From a virus, in IMG/VR virus record IMGVR_UViG_3300025430_000028, positions 1-55,475 of that record: a DNA stretch of 55,475 nt; one strand, written 5' to 3'. The position numbers and the translations under genes are program-made. How positions within the stretch are numbered: position 1 is the stretch's first letter; each line of letters opens with the position of its first letter. Below the pieces are notes generated by a model that had not been told where the DNA came from, did no database searches, and saw only the letters and a list, made by a program, of their open reading frames with translations. Below are positions 1-8,063 of this stretch, in pieces.

Positions 1-69
1 GAATGGAAAAAAATAATTAGGAAAAATAAAATATTACAACAAAAAATAAATAACCAAAACAAATAACCT

Positions 70-291
70 ATGACACCAAAAGAAAAAGCACAAGAATTGG
101 TAGATAAGTTTGCTGAAATTATTCCTATTGAAGATGCAGAACATGGAGAAACAGAATCTTATTTTATACAATACGAAAAAGCCAAACAATGTGCATTAAT
201 AGCAGTAGATGAAATATTAAGCGTAGTGTGGTATGTTCCTGTTGATACAGAATATTGGGAAGAAGTAAAACAAGAAATAGAAAACCTATAA
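70..291 (+). CDS. Small acidic phage protein, function unknown
   Basis: A 73-residue acidic protein starting MTPKEKAQELVDKF, with a central CALIAVDEIL segment and a charged helical end (EEVKQEIENL). From memory, short proteins with this start and a CALIAVDEI block are frequent unannotated genes in phages of Bacteroidota, but I know no function. The ATG follows an A-rich leader without a Shine-Dalgarno site. The next gene starts 9 bp downstream on the same strand. If the genome is circular, this pair lies downstream of the plus-strand recombination operon at the right end of the window, which would make it an early gene. No membrane segment or metal site is visible. Confidence 0.75.
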   Translation: MTPKEKAQELVDKFAEIIPIEDAEHGETESYFIQYEKAKQCALIAVDEILSVVWYVPVDTEYWEEVKQEIENL

Positions 292-300
292 AATTAAACC

Positions 301-477
301 ATGAAACAAGAAGAAAAAAAACCAGTAGAAATAACAAGGTTAGAAATAATAAACCATGCAAAGAATGATAAGCCTTTTGGTAGGTTATTAACTTTGTATA
401 AGGAGTTAGGAGATTTTGAAGTATTAGAAATAGTGTATCAAGATGGTAAAAGGACTTTAAAGATATTTTTAGGGTAA
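301..477 (+). CDS. Small 58-residue protein, function unknown
   Basis: Reading from the ATG at 301 gives 58 codons to a TAA at 475-477. The protein begins MKQEEKKPVEITRLEIINHA and ends in a beta-like segment (VYQDGKRTLKIFLG). It is charged and soluble, and I do not recognise a family. It follows the 70-291 gene after 9 bp, so the two are probably co-transcribed. Ordinary AT-rich codon use and tight packing support it as real. The strand switches just downstream, so this is the last gene of the plus-strand block here. Confidence 0.65.
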   Translation: MKQEEKKPVEITRLEIINHAKNDKPFGRLLTLYKELGDFEVLEIVYQDGKRTLKIFLG

Positions 478-700
478 TATTATGAGCTGAATAATTTATT
501 TATTTGGCTCACTTTGTTACAAGAATTGTTACATTTTACCCTTACTTTGTTGCAAGATTATATAATTTAGGTACAACAGGATATTATAATTTTGCGAAAG
601 ATAGTGAAAACTGCTACTTTTTGCAAACTTTTTATACGTTAAAAGATATAATGTGTCATAAAAGGGATAAATTATATCTTAATGGGTATAATAAGGGATA
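478..700. other. Convergent intergenic region
   Basis: About 220 bp between the end of the plus-strand block and the end of the minus-strand lysis cassette. The only long plus-strand frame uses a TTG start and has unconvincing composition, so no gene is called. A promoter-like TAATTTTG lies at 587-594 (+) without a matching -33 box. A weak dyad TGAGC/GGCTCA brackets 483-511. Nothing else is clear. Confidence 0.4.
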
Positions 701-1252
701 TTATTTGAGCCGATAGTAGGTAAAATCATGTCTATTTACGGTATCTTCATTGGGCATTATGTATTTTTCGTAGGTTTTTCCGTACCATATTTCCTTAATG
801 CAATATTGGGGAACTGCTACTTTATGTATTCCTATGTATAATTTTATTCCTTTCCAAGATACTTTTATTTTACAAGGGGCGATTTGTCGGCAATGATTTT
901 CTAGGGCTAACCATGTTTTACGGTTGAGATTGGGGGTCTGCGGAAATGCGTTACATAGGTCGAACGAGTTATATTCATCTTCCTTGCTTCCATTCATATC
1001 GCTTGCATCTGCATTATGGCCAATATCATATCCTGAATGAGCATAATCTTTGGTTAAATTAGGTCTGTCTCCTGTTGCATGAAAGCCATTTTCCCTACCA
1101 ACGGCCTTAGTATGGGCAGAACATATCCATATTACTGAATCTGGTATTTTAGTATCTATGTTATAATAGCTAGTATATGCAGGATATTTTACTACTTCTT
1201 GTTGAGGGTAGATAGTATAGGGAATTAATATGGCGATTAGTAGTTTAAGCAT
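701..1252 (-). CDS. Secreted DNA/RNA non-specific endonuclease
   Basis: 183 residues beginning with a hydrophobic signal-like stretch (MLKLLIAILIPYTI), so probably exported. The core is that of the NUC-type non-specific endonucleases: DIGH at 76-79 in place of the family's DRGH, where His is the general base, followed by NAFPQTPNLN (101-110) and W114-x3-E118, which fits the family's metal-binding Asn/Glu helix. The family cleaves DNA and RNA with a Mg ion. The start codon overlaps the end of the upstream endolysin gene by 8 bp, suggesting translational coupling within the lysis cassette. It may degrade host or extracellular nucleic acid at or after lysis. The role is inferred; the family call is fairly secure despite Arg to Ile in the motif. 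Confidence 0.8.
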   Translation of the reverse strand: MLKLLIAILIPYTIYPQQEVVKYPAYTSYYNIDTKIPDSVIWICSAHTKAVGRENGFHATGDRPNLTKDYAHSGYDIGHNADASDMNGSKEDEYNSFDLCNAFPQTPNLNRKTWLALENHCRQIAPCKIKVSWKGIKLYIGIHKVAVPQYCIKEIWYGKTYEKYIMPNEDTVNRHDFTYYRLK

Positions 1253-1760
1253 TGTATTTTATTGAGTTTACTCGATTAATCCACCCATCCAGAAATTTAG
1301 ATTGAGATGGATTGGCCGATACTATGTTATTGTATTTTTCTATTCTTTTTGCCTTTAATTTATTGAATAAGTCCTGTGGGTCATGTGCGTTTATAGCTGC
1401 AAGGGTCTTATTACCAAAAAGACCATCTATTGTAACTCCTACTATTTCTTGAATGTATTTTGTTATTGTGGGCTTCCCGTTATTTATTCCTCCATCTACT
1501 ATATATTCTGCTAGGGATTGGTTTTTGATAGCATCGGCCATAAAATAATCCCAATATAGCTTTTTATAAATGGCATAAGCATCATTTTTAGTTAAATTTT
1601 TTAAATCAGCACAAGTTTTAGTGGTATCTTTTGAGAAAGTCTTTAAATCATCTAGGATAATACCCATTTTAGTGCATCCTCCATTATCAGTAGGGTCATT
1701 TTCGTATGCAGTTCCTTCTGAATTTAGTATTTTAGGGAATAACAAAGAAAAGTCTGCCAT
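1245..1760 (-). CDS. GH108-type endolysin (N-acetylmuramidase)
   Basis: 171 residues without a signal peptide. The N-terminal EGTAYENDPTDNGG region (15-28) followed by CTKMGI matches the conserved start of glycosyl hydrolase family 108 phage lysozymes, with Glu15 as the expected catalytic acid. The C-terminal half carries the GVTIDGLFGNKTLAAI pattern of the small peptidoglycan-binding domain usual in this family. Length is typical of the family. It sits between the spanin-like gene (2 bp away) and the secreted nuclease (8-bp overlap). Lacking its own export signal, it should need a holin, and two small membrane proteins lie just upstream. It cleaves the glycan strands of the host wall at lysis. 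Confidence 0.9.
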   Translation of the reverse strand: MADFSLLFPKILNSEGTAYENDPTDNGGCTKMGIILDDLKTFSKDTTKTCADLKNLTKNDAYAIYKKLYWDYFMADAIKNQSLAEYIVDGGINNGKPTITKYIQEIVGVTIDGLFGNKTLAAINAHDPQDLFNKLKAKRIEKYNNIVSANPSQSKFLDGWINRVNSIKYNA

Positions 1761-1762
1761 TA

Positions 1763-2335
1763 TTATAAAGGTTTAATTCCTGAATAAATTTTATAAGACG
1801 CATATCCAAAAACAATAACTGCAAAACATATTAAAGCCCCTATGTATTTTTTATTTGCTGATTGCGCCGATTGTAGCACAGATGCTTGAGTGGCTACCGT
1901 TTCTATATCTTGTATATGTATTTTTTCATCATTAGCTATCTGGGTATCAAGAATAGCTATTTTTTGGTTATCTGCAATAGTATCTACTCTTGTTATGGTC
2001 TTAATGGTTATAATGGGCTTTATTTGGGCGATTAGAGCCGATTTAACGCTGTCAATATTCATTTCCTTAACAATGGCTGTATTAGCTAATTTTTGTCTTA
2101 AATCACTTAATTGAGCCGTATCTTCAAAAACAACAATAGCCGTATCATTTCTACCTACTTTTACTTCTGTTGGCACACATGGGTACAATTTATTTACTTC
2201 TGGTGCTACTTTATCAATTAAAGCTCTGCTACCAAGTACTCTATCTAAGGCTTGTTGATTCTTCTTTTCGGTACTACACCCAAAAAAAAGTAACCCCACT
2301 ATAACTAGCAGGGTTATATTTTTAAATTTATTCAT
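1763..2335 (-). CDS. Candidate one-protein spanin (u-spanin)
   Basis: 190 residues with a lipoprotein signal at the N-terminus (GLLFFGC, Cys about residue 20) and one strong membrane segment near the C-terminus (IGALICFAVIVFGYASY, about 166-182). Between them lies a polar helical region rich in D, T, Q and I that could form a coiled coil. A lipid anchor in the outer membrane plus a C-terminal inner-membrane anchor is the topology of unimolecular spanins such as T1 gp11, which fuse the two membranes at the last step of lysis. Position next to the endolysin (2 bp) and small membrane proteins supports this. No sequence similarity to a known spanin is claimed; the call rests on topology and context. 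Confidence 0.65.
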   Translation of the reverse strand: MNKFKNITLLVIVGLLFFGCSTEKKNQQALDRVLGSRALIDKVAPEVNKLYPCVPTEVKVGRNDTAIVVFEDTAQLSDLRQKLANTAIVKEMNIDSVKSALIAQIKPIITIKTITRVDTIADNQKIAILDTQIANDEKIHIQDIETVATQASVLQSAQSANKKYIGALICFAVIVFGYASYKIYSGIKPL

Positions 2336-2338
2336 TTA

Positions 2339-2605
2339 TTAAGCTTTTGGGGCGAATAATGCTTTTACCCATTTGATAATTAAATCTAAGACACCATTAG
2401 CAGGTACATATTGGCTAGGGATGATAGATAAAATTTCAGATACAATGGCTAAGATACCAGCAATTTTAGCTGCTACTGGCCAATGAGCTTCTGCTGCATC
2501 AATACCACCCTTAACAAATGCTACTGCGGTGCTATCTTGAGCTATTACGCTTCCTGCGATTAGTACCAAAATGATAGATAAAGATAATTTTAATGCTTTT
2601 TTCAT
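2339..2605 (-). CDS. Small membrane protein of the lysis cassette
   Basis: 88 residues: an N-terminal Lys-rich then hydrophobic stretch ending VIAQ that looks like a Bacteroidota signal peptide, then a second hydrophobic region (AAKIAGILAIVSEILSII) and an amphipathic tail (LDLIIKWVKALFAP). It lies 3 bp upstream of the spanin-like gene and 3 bp downstream of another membrane protein. It could be a holin, an antiholin or another lysis accessory; if the first segment is cleaved, it would be an exported one-helix protein. I do not recognise the family. Confidence 0.6.
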   Translation of the reverse strand: MKKALKLSLSIILVLIAGSVIAQDSTAVAFVKGGIDAAEAHWPVAAKIAGILAIVSEILSIIPSQYVPANGVLDLIIKWVKALFAPKA

Positions 2606-2608
2606 ACT

Positions 2609-2806
2609 TTAAATTTTATGTTTGTTTATTTTTTTAGTTGCAAAATAGTAATATCTAATCGCAAATAATGATGCTATCAATCCAACAAGCCCTGAAAATA
2701 TACCAATAATTGTACCCAATTTAGCTAGAGACACAGCTCCAAAGAATATTGCTCCTATAATGGATATTAACCCTTGAAAGGTATCTTGAATGTGTTTGTG
2801 TAACAT
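2609..2806 (-). CDS. Candidate holin (two membrane segments)
   Basis: 65 residues with two hydrophobic segments (ISIIGAIFFGAVSLAKLG and IIGIFSGLVGLIASLFAI), a short turn between them and a basic tail (KKINKHKI). Size, two-helix layout and charged C-terminus are those of class II holins, which open the inner membrane at a set time to release the endolysin. It is the first gene after a 54-bp gap and precedes the other lysis genes with almost no spacing. Its leader contains tandem ATTC units described separately. Alternative: a small phage membrane protein unrelated to lysis. Confidence 0.6.
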   Translation of the reverse strand: MLHKHIQDTFQGLISIIGAIFFGAVSLAKLGTIIGIFSGLVGLIASLFAIRYYYFATKKINKHKI

Positions 2807-2818
2807 GGGCTTGTGCTT

Positions 2819-2845
2819 GAATGAATGAATGACATATTTTTGATT
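2819..2845 (-). promoter_or_regulatory. Leader with tandem ATTC repeats upstream of the holin-like gene
   Basis: Read on the minus strand, AATCAAAAATATGT is followed directly by three tandem ATTC units, ahead of the start at 2806. The same two elements, CAAAAATATGT and an ATTC array, occur in the leader of the isolated plus-strand gene at 41111. Two unrelated late genes sharing this arrangement suggests a common regulatory leader. Function is unknown. Confidence 0.4.
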
Positions 2846-2860
2846 AAATAATAATAATTT

Positions 2861-3112
2861 TTACTTCTTTTCTTCTTTAGGCACTTGCGGTTGTAATTGG
2901 TCTACTAATTCTTTTTGAAACTTAGATAATGAATCACAAACTGGGTTAGCATACTTAGAAGGAGCATCTGAATTTTTAAGTAATTGTTTTGCTGCTTCGA
3001 TAAGTTGTAGTTTGTCATTCCAAGTTTTAGCATCATACTTCACCGTTAATTCTTTTTCTGCAAAGGCGAATAGTAGGATACAACCTAATACCAATAGTCC
3101 TGTTTTTTTCAT
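2861..3112 (-). CDS. Small exported protein, function unknown
   Basis: 83 residues starting MKKTGLLVLGCILLFAFAEK, a clear Sec signal; the Cys at 11 sits inside the hydrophobic core and does not look like a proper lipobox. The mature part is about 60 residues, helical and charged (KLQLIEAAKQLLKN...SKFQKELVDQLQP), ending in KKEEKK-type charge. It is the second of a row of exported proteins between the holin-like gene and the fibre genes. I do not recognise the family. A small periplasmic accessory of lysis or fibre export is possible but not shown. Confidence 0.65.
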   Translation of the reverse strand: MKKTGLLVLGCILLFAFAEKELTVKYDAKTWNDKLQLIEAAKQLLKNSDAPSKYANPVCDSLSKFQKELVDQLQPQVPKEEKK

Positions 3113-3125
3113 AGTTTGTTTTTTT

Positions 3126-3479
3126 TTATTTTGTTGTTGGTGTTACGAATGTTACGTTAATTTGTTGTCCTGTAAAATAAAACGGATAGGTGTTACTTCC
3201 GTTCCATCCTTGATAATCTGCACCGCCAATAGTAGCATTACCATCTATATGAGTTGCTCCTGTAGAATCTACTAAAGCCCAATAAAGGGTGCAAGTAGTC
3301 TTTAAGTTATCAAAAATTGACCTTACCCCCAAATAAGTACAAGGGATAGTATCAGAGTATTTAGCCATTACAGGATTAATAGGACATACTGCAATACCAA
3401 AATGTTTAGTAGTATCTATTACTTGGCTTTTTGATTGAAAGGCGATTGCTAATAAGGCAATTACTAATAATTTTTTCAT
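3126..3479 (-). CDS. Exported protein of unknown function
   Basis: Read from the ATG at 3479, which begins a textbook Bacteroidota signal peptide (MKKLLVIALLAIAFQSKSQ); an ATG 21 bp further upstream would add a charged tail in front of the signal and is less likely. The mature part is about 100 residues with two Cys and beta-rich text (TCTLYWALVDSTGATHIDG; PFYFTGQQINVTFVTPT). It lies between the fibre gene and another exported protein. From its position it may be a fibre accessory, but no family is recognised. Confidence 0.65.
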   Translation of the reverse strand: MKKLLVIALLAIAFQSKSQVIDTTKHFGIAVCPINPVMAKYSDTIPCTYLGVRSIFDNLKTTCTLYWALVDSTGATHIDGNATIGGADYQGWNGSNTYPFYFTGQQINVTFVTPTTK

Positions 3480-3516
3480 AATTTGATTATTCTTTGACAA
3501 ATTTAATGTATTTTAT

Positions 3517-6500
3517 TTAATTTTTTATACGCTTTTGTAAATCTTCTACTTTTTTCTCTAATTCCTGAATTGCATTAATTAATATAGGCACTAAATTCTC
3601 ACTCTTAATACCCAAATATTCAGAATCTTTAGATATAGGTTTTACTATTTCAGGTATTACTTTCTGCACTTCTTGGGCTAATAATCCGTATGTTAAGTTT
3701 TCTTTATTAGCATCTGAATTATAGTAGAATTGTTTGGTATTTAGCTTCATTACTGCATCAAGACCATAATTTAATGGAGATATTGAGTTTTTAAGTCTTA
3801 TATCAGAAGGGTTAGTATTTGTCAAAAATCCACTACTTGAATATACTGTTCCTGTTCCTAAACTATTAACTACTGCTCCATTTAACCATGCAGTACCATA
3901 TACTTGAAATTTATATCCATTATCTGTAGTTGTTCCCACAAGTAAATTACCAGAACTTGTAAATCTCATGCCTTCTAATTGAGATGAACCATATTGCCAT
4001 ATGTGTGCTGTATTTGCAGAATAATAATTATATCCACTACCTACGTTATCTATTGCTACATATCCTGCTACTCCTACTGCTTTAAATGGTGTTACTCCTG
4101 CTGTAGAATTATTAATGTGTAATAATGCACTTGGACTTGTAGTACCTATACCTACATTGCCTGTGCTACCATCAATTCTAAATCTTTCTAGAGTAAGAGG
4201 AATTGAACCATTCCATTGTGTAGTAGATAAAGTAAAAATGCTTGAAGCAGCTCCACCTACAGGATTATATATATTTTTTAATACGATAGGATATTGAACT
4301 CCATTCCAAACTTGTGTTAAATTTAATTGAGATGAAGTTGAACTACTAGATGAGCCTAATATATTTACTACAGTTGGTCCTGCATCATTTCCTGTTCTAG
4401 TATTTCCAAAAATACCATCCGTTCCTGCCGTTACACTACTTGAGAATGTAGCAGCTCCTCCTGCACCTAATTTAAAAATAGTTGAATATGTTAATGAACT
4501 ATAACTTGATTGTGGACTTGACCATTGAAAAAGTAAATTGGCTGCATCAGCATCAGTATCATATCTAACTGAAAATCCTTGTGACGATGTTGCTCCTGCG
4601 TGACCTAAAAATTGCAATAATGCACCACCATTTGTAGTTGATTTGCTTCCATATAATCCTTCAAAAGAATAAGTTGCTCCTGAATAATAACTTCCAGTTA
4701 ACGAACCATTAAAACTTGTTGCATTTACACTACTTGAGAATGTAGCAGCTCCTGTGGAGGCTATGGTAAGTCTAGGAGTGCTACCTGTTTGTAAATTTAA
4801 TCCATTAGAATTTTGGAATATACCACTTACATAAGAACCTGCACCATTAAAAAATATACCTCCATTGCTATAAGTAAACATATCTGAATTAAAATAGCTT
4901 GTCCCATTAACCTGTAGCTTATACCCTGCATCTGTTTGGGTATTTATCAAAAAATTTCCAGAGCTTGTAAGTCTTGCCTTTTCAGTAGAAGTGTTTGAAT
5001 ATCCCAATAATAAGTTATTAGCACTATTCCATGTTATCGCAAAATCTCCTGCTACTGCTCCTGTAATATAGTTATTAGACTGAGTAGCCATCCCGTATAA
5101 AGCTGAGTATGTGGGGGATGCTATGTTATCCGCAAATCTTATCGAAGGTCCTGTTCCTGTTACCGCCATTTGGTTATCCGCACTTGCACTATAAACTACA
5201 AATCGCCTTCCACCATTAGTTGTAGTATTAACCATAAACCCTGTACCATCATCATAAGCTGTACTTGTATTAACAGTATTTGTTCCTGTCCATTTGGTTA
5301 TATAGTTAGTTGTTCCTGTTCCTGTTACGGGATTGGTAAGAGCATTTTGTTTATTATTAAAAGTATTCCAATCTGTAGAACTTAAATAACCATTACTACT
5401 TGTAGTTGCTTGTGAAATAGAAATAGCCGGAGTAGTACCACCCGAAGATGAAATAGGAGAAGTCCCTGTTACGCTTGTAACATAAGTTCCTGCTGCCTGA
5501 TATTGCGGAATATTTAAAACCCCTGTACTTGTAGTATAGGTAGCTGCTCCACTTGTTCCTGTTGTTGTTAAACTTATTGCATTTCTTGGATAGAATGTTT
5601 TATATCCTGCAAGCATCGAGGCAGTATCAGTATAATTAACCTTTAAAGCAGTAACACCTAAAACATTATTAAATCGAGGTTGTATTGTTGCAGTATCCGC
5701 ATTTAAAGCTACTATCCCTGTACGGTAGTTATTCAACATTGAGGCTGTATCAGTATAGTTTACTTTTGTAGCTACCACCCCTAATACATTATTAAATCGA
5801 GGTTGTATTGTAGCTGTATCTGCATTAAGGGCTATTATACCTGTTCTATAATTATTTAACATCGAGGCTGTATCAGAATACTTAACATCTACTCCTCTAC
5901 TACTATCTACATAATTTTTATCTACCTTAGTTCTTGAAGTATAAGATGACCCTAAATTTGAAGTATAAGTATCTAATCCCGAAGAATTAATTGTACCTGT
6001 AGTGCTAAACCCTGCTGTTCCTGCTGTGCTATTGGAAGGGAAGAAAACATGGACATCCCATTGACCTGCTGAAAAGCTATTAGATAATAAAATAACCTCA
6101 ACATATCCCCCCGAAGGAACTGTATATAACGCACCCCCACCATATTGTTGTATTGCTAAACCACCTGTAGCATTATTGTTAAATTGATAAGTATTTCCTA
6201 TTGCGATAGTTGTTGCATTGGGTAATACTATTGTAGTTGTAGTTGGTGCACCACTTGTTATATACCAGTTCTGTGATGATGAACTTGTCATATTAGTAGT
6301 AGAACCACCTGCTACCCCTGTTACTGCAGATTGAAACCCATTAGCTGAAACAAAACCTGTAAAATTAGCAGTAGTTCCATTTAAATTACCCGTTAAAGTA
6401 CCACCACTTAAAGGCAAATAACCGCCACTTACTGACCTTGTATAAGGTGCTAACATTGCAGCCGTATCACTATACTTAACTCTTGCAGCAATTTGAGCAG

Positions 6501-8046
6501 CTTGATAGATAGTATCGGCATTAAGAGCAATAATACCATTAAGATAATTATTAAGCATCGAAGCAGTATCAGTATAATTTACTTTTAAAGCTAAAGCTGC
6601 ATTAGCAGTTGCAGTCCTGTAATATGGACTAAGCATGGAAGCCGTATCTGTATAATTAACTTTAGTTGCAAGTTGCGTGTTAATGTAATTAAGCCGACCA
6701 TAAGGAGAAAGCATAGAAGCAGTATCGGTATATTTAACGTAATTTCCTAAAGCTGTAGTTCTTGCATAAGGGCTTAGCATTGAAGCTGTATCTGTGTACT
6801 TTACTCTCGCAGCAATTTGGGCTGCTTGGTAAACTGTATCTGCATTTAAAGCAATTATTCCTGTACGGTAATTTGCCAACATTGAAGCAGTATCGCTATA
6901 TTTTACAGCAGTTAAACTTCTTTGATAAGGAGAAAGCATACTAGAAGTATCTGTATATTTAACCCTAGCTGCAATCTGTGCTGCTTGATATACTGTATCA
7001 GCGTTTAATGCAATAATCCCATTTCTATAATTGGCTAGCATATTAGCTGTATCTGAAATATTAACTTTTAAATTAACATTAGCAGACACAGAATCTATAC
7101 CTTTTTGTCGCCATAATCTAGTAGAAATAACAGTAGTATCTATTGCAAGAGTTCCCGAAGTAGTAATTGTTCCACCTGTAATACCTGTATTGTTATTAGT
7201 AGCCACACTTGTAACTGTACCACCTGTAGATGGACTAGAGTTTGTTATAACACCTGTTGATGGGTTATAGCTTATTCCTGTTCCGGCACTAATCGCATTT
7301 CTAGGATAATAAGTCTTATACCCACTAAGCATTGAAGATGTATCAGAATACTTTACTAATGAAGGAAGCCATCCTAATGAAATCCATTTATTAGTAGTAT
7401 CAGATGTTAAGGCAAAAGTGCCACTATTATCAGGTAAATATATTGTTCTATTTGCTGTAATATTTGTTGCATATATCCCTGCTCCTACTAAAGAACTATT
7501 ATTTATAGTAATACCATATATATTTGAAGTTATCTGCCCATTGAATATTGTATTATAAGAAAATGTTTTATTCCCACCTATTGATTCATTACCTGTTAAA
7601 TGTACGACATTATTATTCCTTGCATAAGGGCTTAGCATTGATGCGGTATCTGAATATTTAACGTATGACCCTAATTGATATGTTTTAGCATATGGAGCTA
7701 ACATTGAAGCAGTATCGCCATATTTTACTAAGGAAGGCAACCAACCGCTACTTAACCATTTACCAGTTGTATCTACCTTTCTAAGATAAGGATTTAACAT
7801 TGAGGCTGTATCGGTATATTTAACATATCCTGATACATTTATTGGGGAAGTCCATTTAGTACCATCACATATATACATTGTATTATTGATGATAGCTATA
7901 CCATTAACCTTTAAATAAGACGTATCGCTAATTTGTAACGCTAATCTATTAAATGAATTACCATACGCTTGTGATGGTGTAAATTGTTGCCCTTTAGCGA
8001 TTACTAAAAAAACAAAACTAAATAATATTAAACATACTTTTTTCAT
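3517..8046 (-). CDS. Exported tail-fibre-like protein with C-terminal S74 chaperone
   Basis: 1509 residues. N-terminal signal peptide (MKKVCLILFSFVFLVIAKGQ), then a long region with about 16 copies of a motif [KN]Y[STG]DT[AS]SMLxxY, several followed by GIIALNADTVYQAAQIAAR, then Gly/Ser/Thr-rich beta repeats with GTTT-, NVGIGTTSP- and FSSSV-type units typical of trimeric fibres. The last 100 residues (PSDIRLKNSISPLNYG..., YGLLAQEVQKVIPE, ending in a heptad helix) match the intramolecular chaperone (peptidase S74) of endosialidase-type fibres, which self-cleaves after helping trimer folding. A Sec signal is unexpected on a virion fibre. Either assembly happens outside the cytoplasm or this is a surface adhesin. 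It precedes a second exported fibre-like gene by 17 bp. Confidence 0.85.
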   Translation of the reverse strand: MKKVCLILFSFVFLVIAKGQQFTPSQAYGNSFNRLALQISDTSYLKVNGIAIINNTMYICDGTKWTSPINVSGYVKYTDTASMLNPYLRKVDTTGKWLSSGWLPSLVKYGDTASMLAPYAKTYQLGSYVKYSDTASMLSPYARNNNVVHLTGNESIGGNKTFSYNTIFNGQITSNIYGITINNSSLVGAGIYATNITANRTIYLPDNSGTFALTSDTTNKWISLGWLPSLVKYSDTSSMLSGYKTYYPRNAISAGTGISYNPSTGVITNSSPSTGGTVTSVATNNNTGITGGTITTSGTLAIDTTVISTRLWRQKGIDSVSANVNLKVNISDTANMLANYRNGIIALNADTVYQAAQIAARVKYTDTSSMLSPYQRSLTAVKYSDTASMLANYRTGIIALNADTVYQAAQIAARVKYTDTASMLSPYARTTALGNYVKYTDTASMLSPYGRLNYINTQLATKVNYTDTASMLSPYYRTATANAALALKVNYTDTASMLNNYLNGIIALNADTIYQAAQIAARVKYSDTAAMLAPYTRSVSGGYLPLSGGTLTGNLNGTTANFTGFVSANGFQSAVTGVAGGSTTNMTSSSSQNWYITSGAPTTTTIVLPNATTIAIGNTYQFNNNATGGLAIQQYGGGALYTVPSGGYVEVILLSNSFSAGQWDVHVFFPSNSTAGTAGFSTTGTINSSGLDTYTSNLGSSYTSRTKVDKNYVDSSRGVDVKYSDTASMLNNYRTGIIALNADTATIQPRFNNVLGVVATKVNYTDTASMLNNYRTGIVALNADTATIQPRFNNVLGVTALKVNYTDTASMLAGYKTFYPRNAISLTTTGTSGAATYTTSTGVLNIPQYQAAGTYVTSVTGTSPISSSGGTTPAISISQATTSSNGYLSSTDWNTFNNKQNALTNPVTGTGTTNYITKWTGTNTVNTSTAYDDGTGFMVNTTTNGGRRFVVYSASADNQMAVTGTGPSIRFADNIASPTYSALYGMATQSNNYITGAVAGDFAITWNSANNLLLGYSNTSTEKARLTSSGNFLINTQTDAGYKLQVNGTSYFNSDMFTYSNGGIFFNGAGSYVSGIFQNSNGLNLQTGSTPRLTIASTGAATFSSSVNATSFNGSLTGSYYSGATYSFEGLYGSKSTTNGGALLQFLGHAGATSSQGFSVRYDTDADAANLLFQWSSPQSSYSSLTYSTIFKLGAGGAATFSSSVTAGTDGIFGNTRTGNDAGPTVVNILGSSSSSTSSQLNLTQVWNGVQYPIVLKNIYNPVGGAASSIFTLSTTQWNGSIPLTLERFRIDGSTGNVGIGTTSPSALLHINNSTAGVTPFKAVGVAGYVAIDNVGSGYNYYSANTAHIWQYGSSQLEGMRFTSSGNLLVGTTTDNGYKFQVYGTAWLNGAVVNSLGTGTVYSSSGFLTNTNPSDIRLKNSISPLNYGLDAVMKLNTKQFYYNSDANKENLTYGLLAQEVQKVIPEIVKPISKDSEYLGIKSENLVPILINAIQELEKKVEDLQKRIKN
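5595..7830 (-). repeat. Degenerate repeat array inside the fibre gene
   Basis: Within the fibre gene the codons for [KN]Y[STG]DTASMLxxY recur about 16 times at irregular spacing, for example near 5613, 5739, 5859, 6446, 6554, 6632, 6709, 6775, 6876, 6936, 7329, 7633, 7697 and 7796. A longer unit containing ALNADT-x-YQAAQIAAR recurs near 6480, 6820 and 6970. Synonymous codons differ between copies, so selection acts on the protein rather than on the DNA. A single copy is also present in the neighbouring fibre gene near 8968. Confidence 0.8.
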
Positions 8047-8063
8047 AAACTTAATTACTGTTT

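Noticed and set aside
504-716. 70-residue plus-strand frame
   Set aside because: Needs a TTG start, has odd composition, and lies in the convergent gap; no promoter or coupling supports it.
5595-7830. CRISPR array or diversity-generating retroelement from repeats
   Set aside because: Repeats are irregular, protein-coding and degenerate; no cas gene and no reverse transcriptase are visible.
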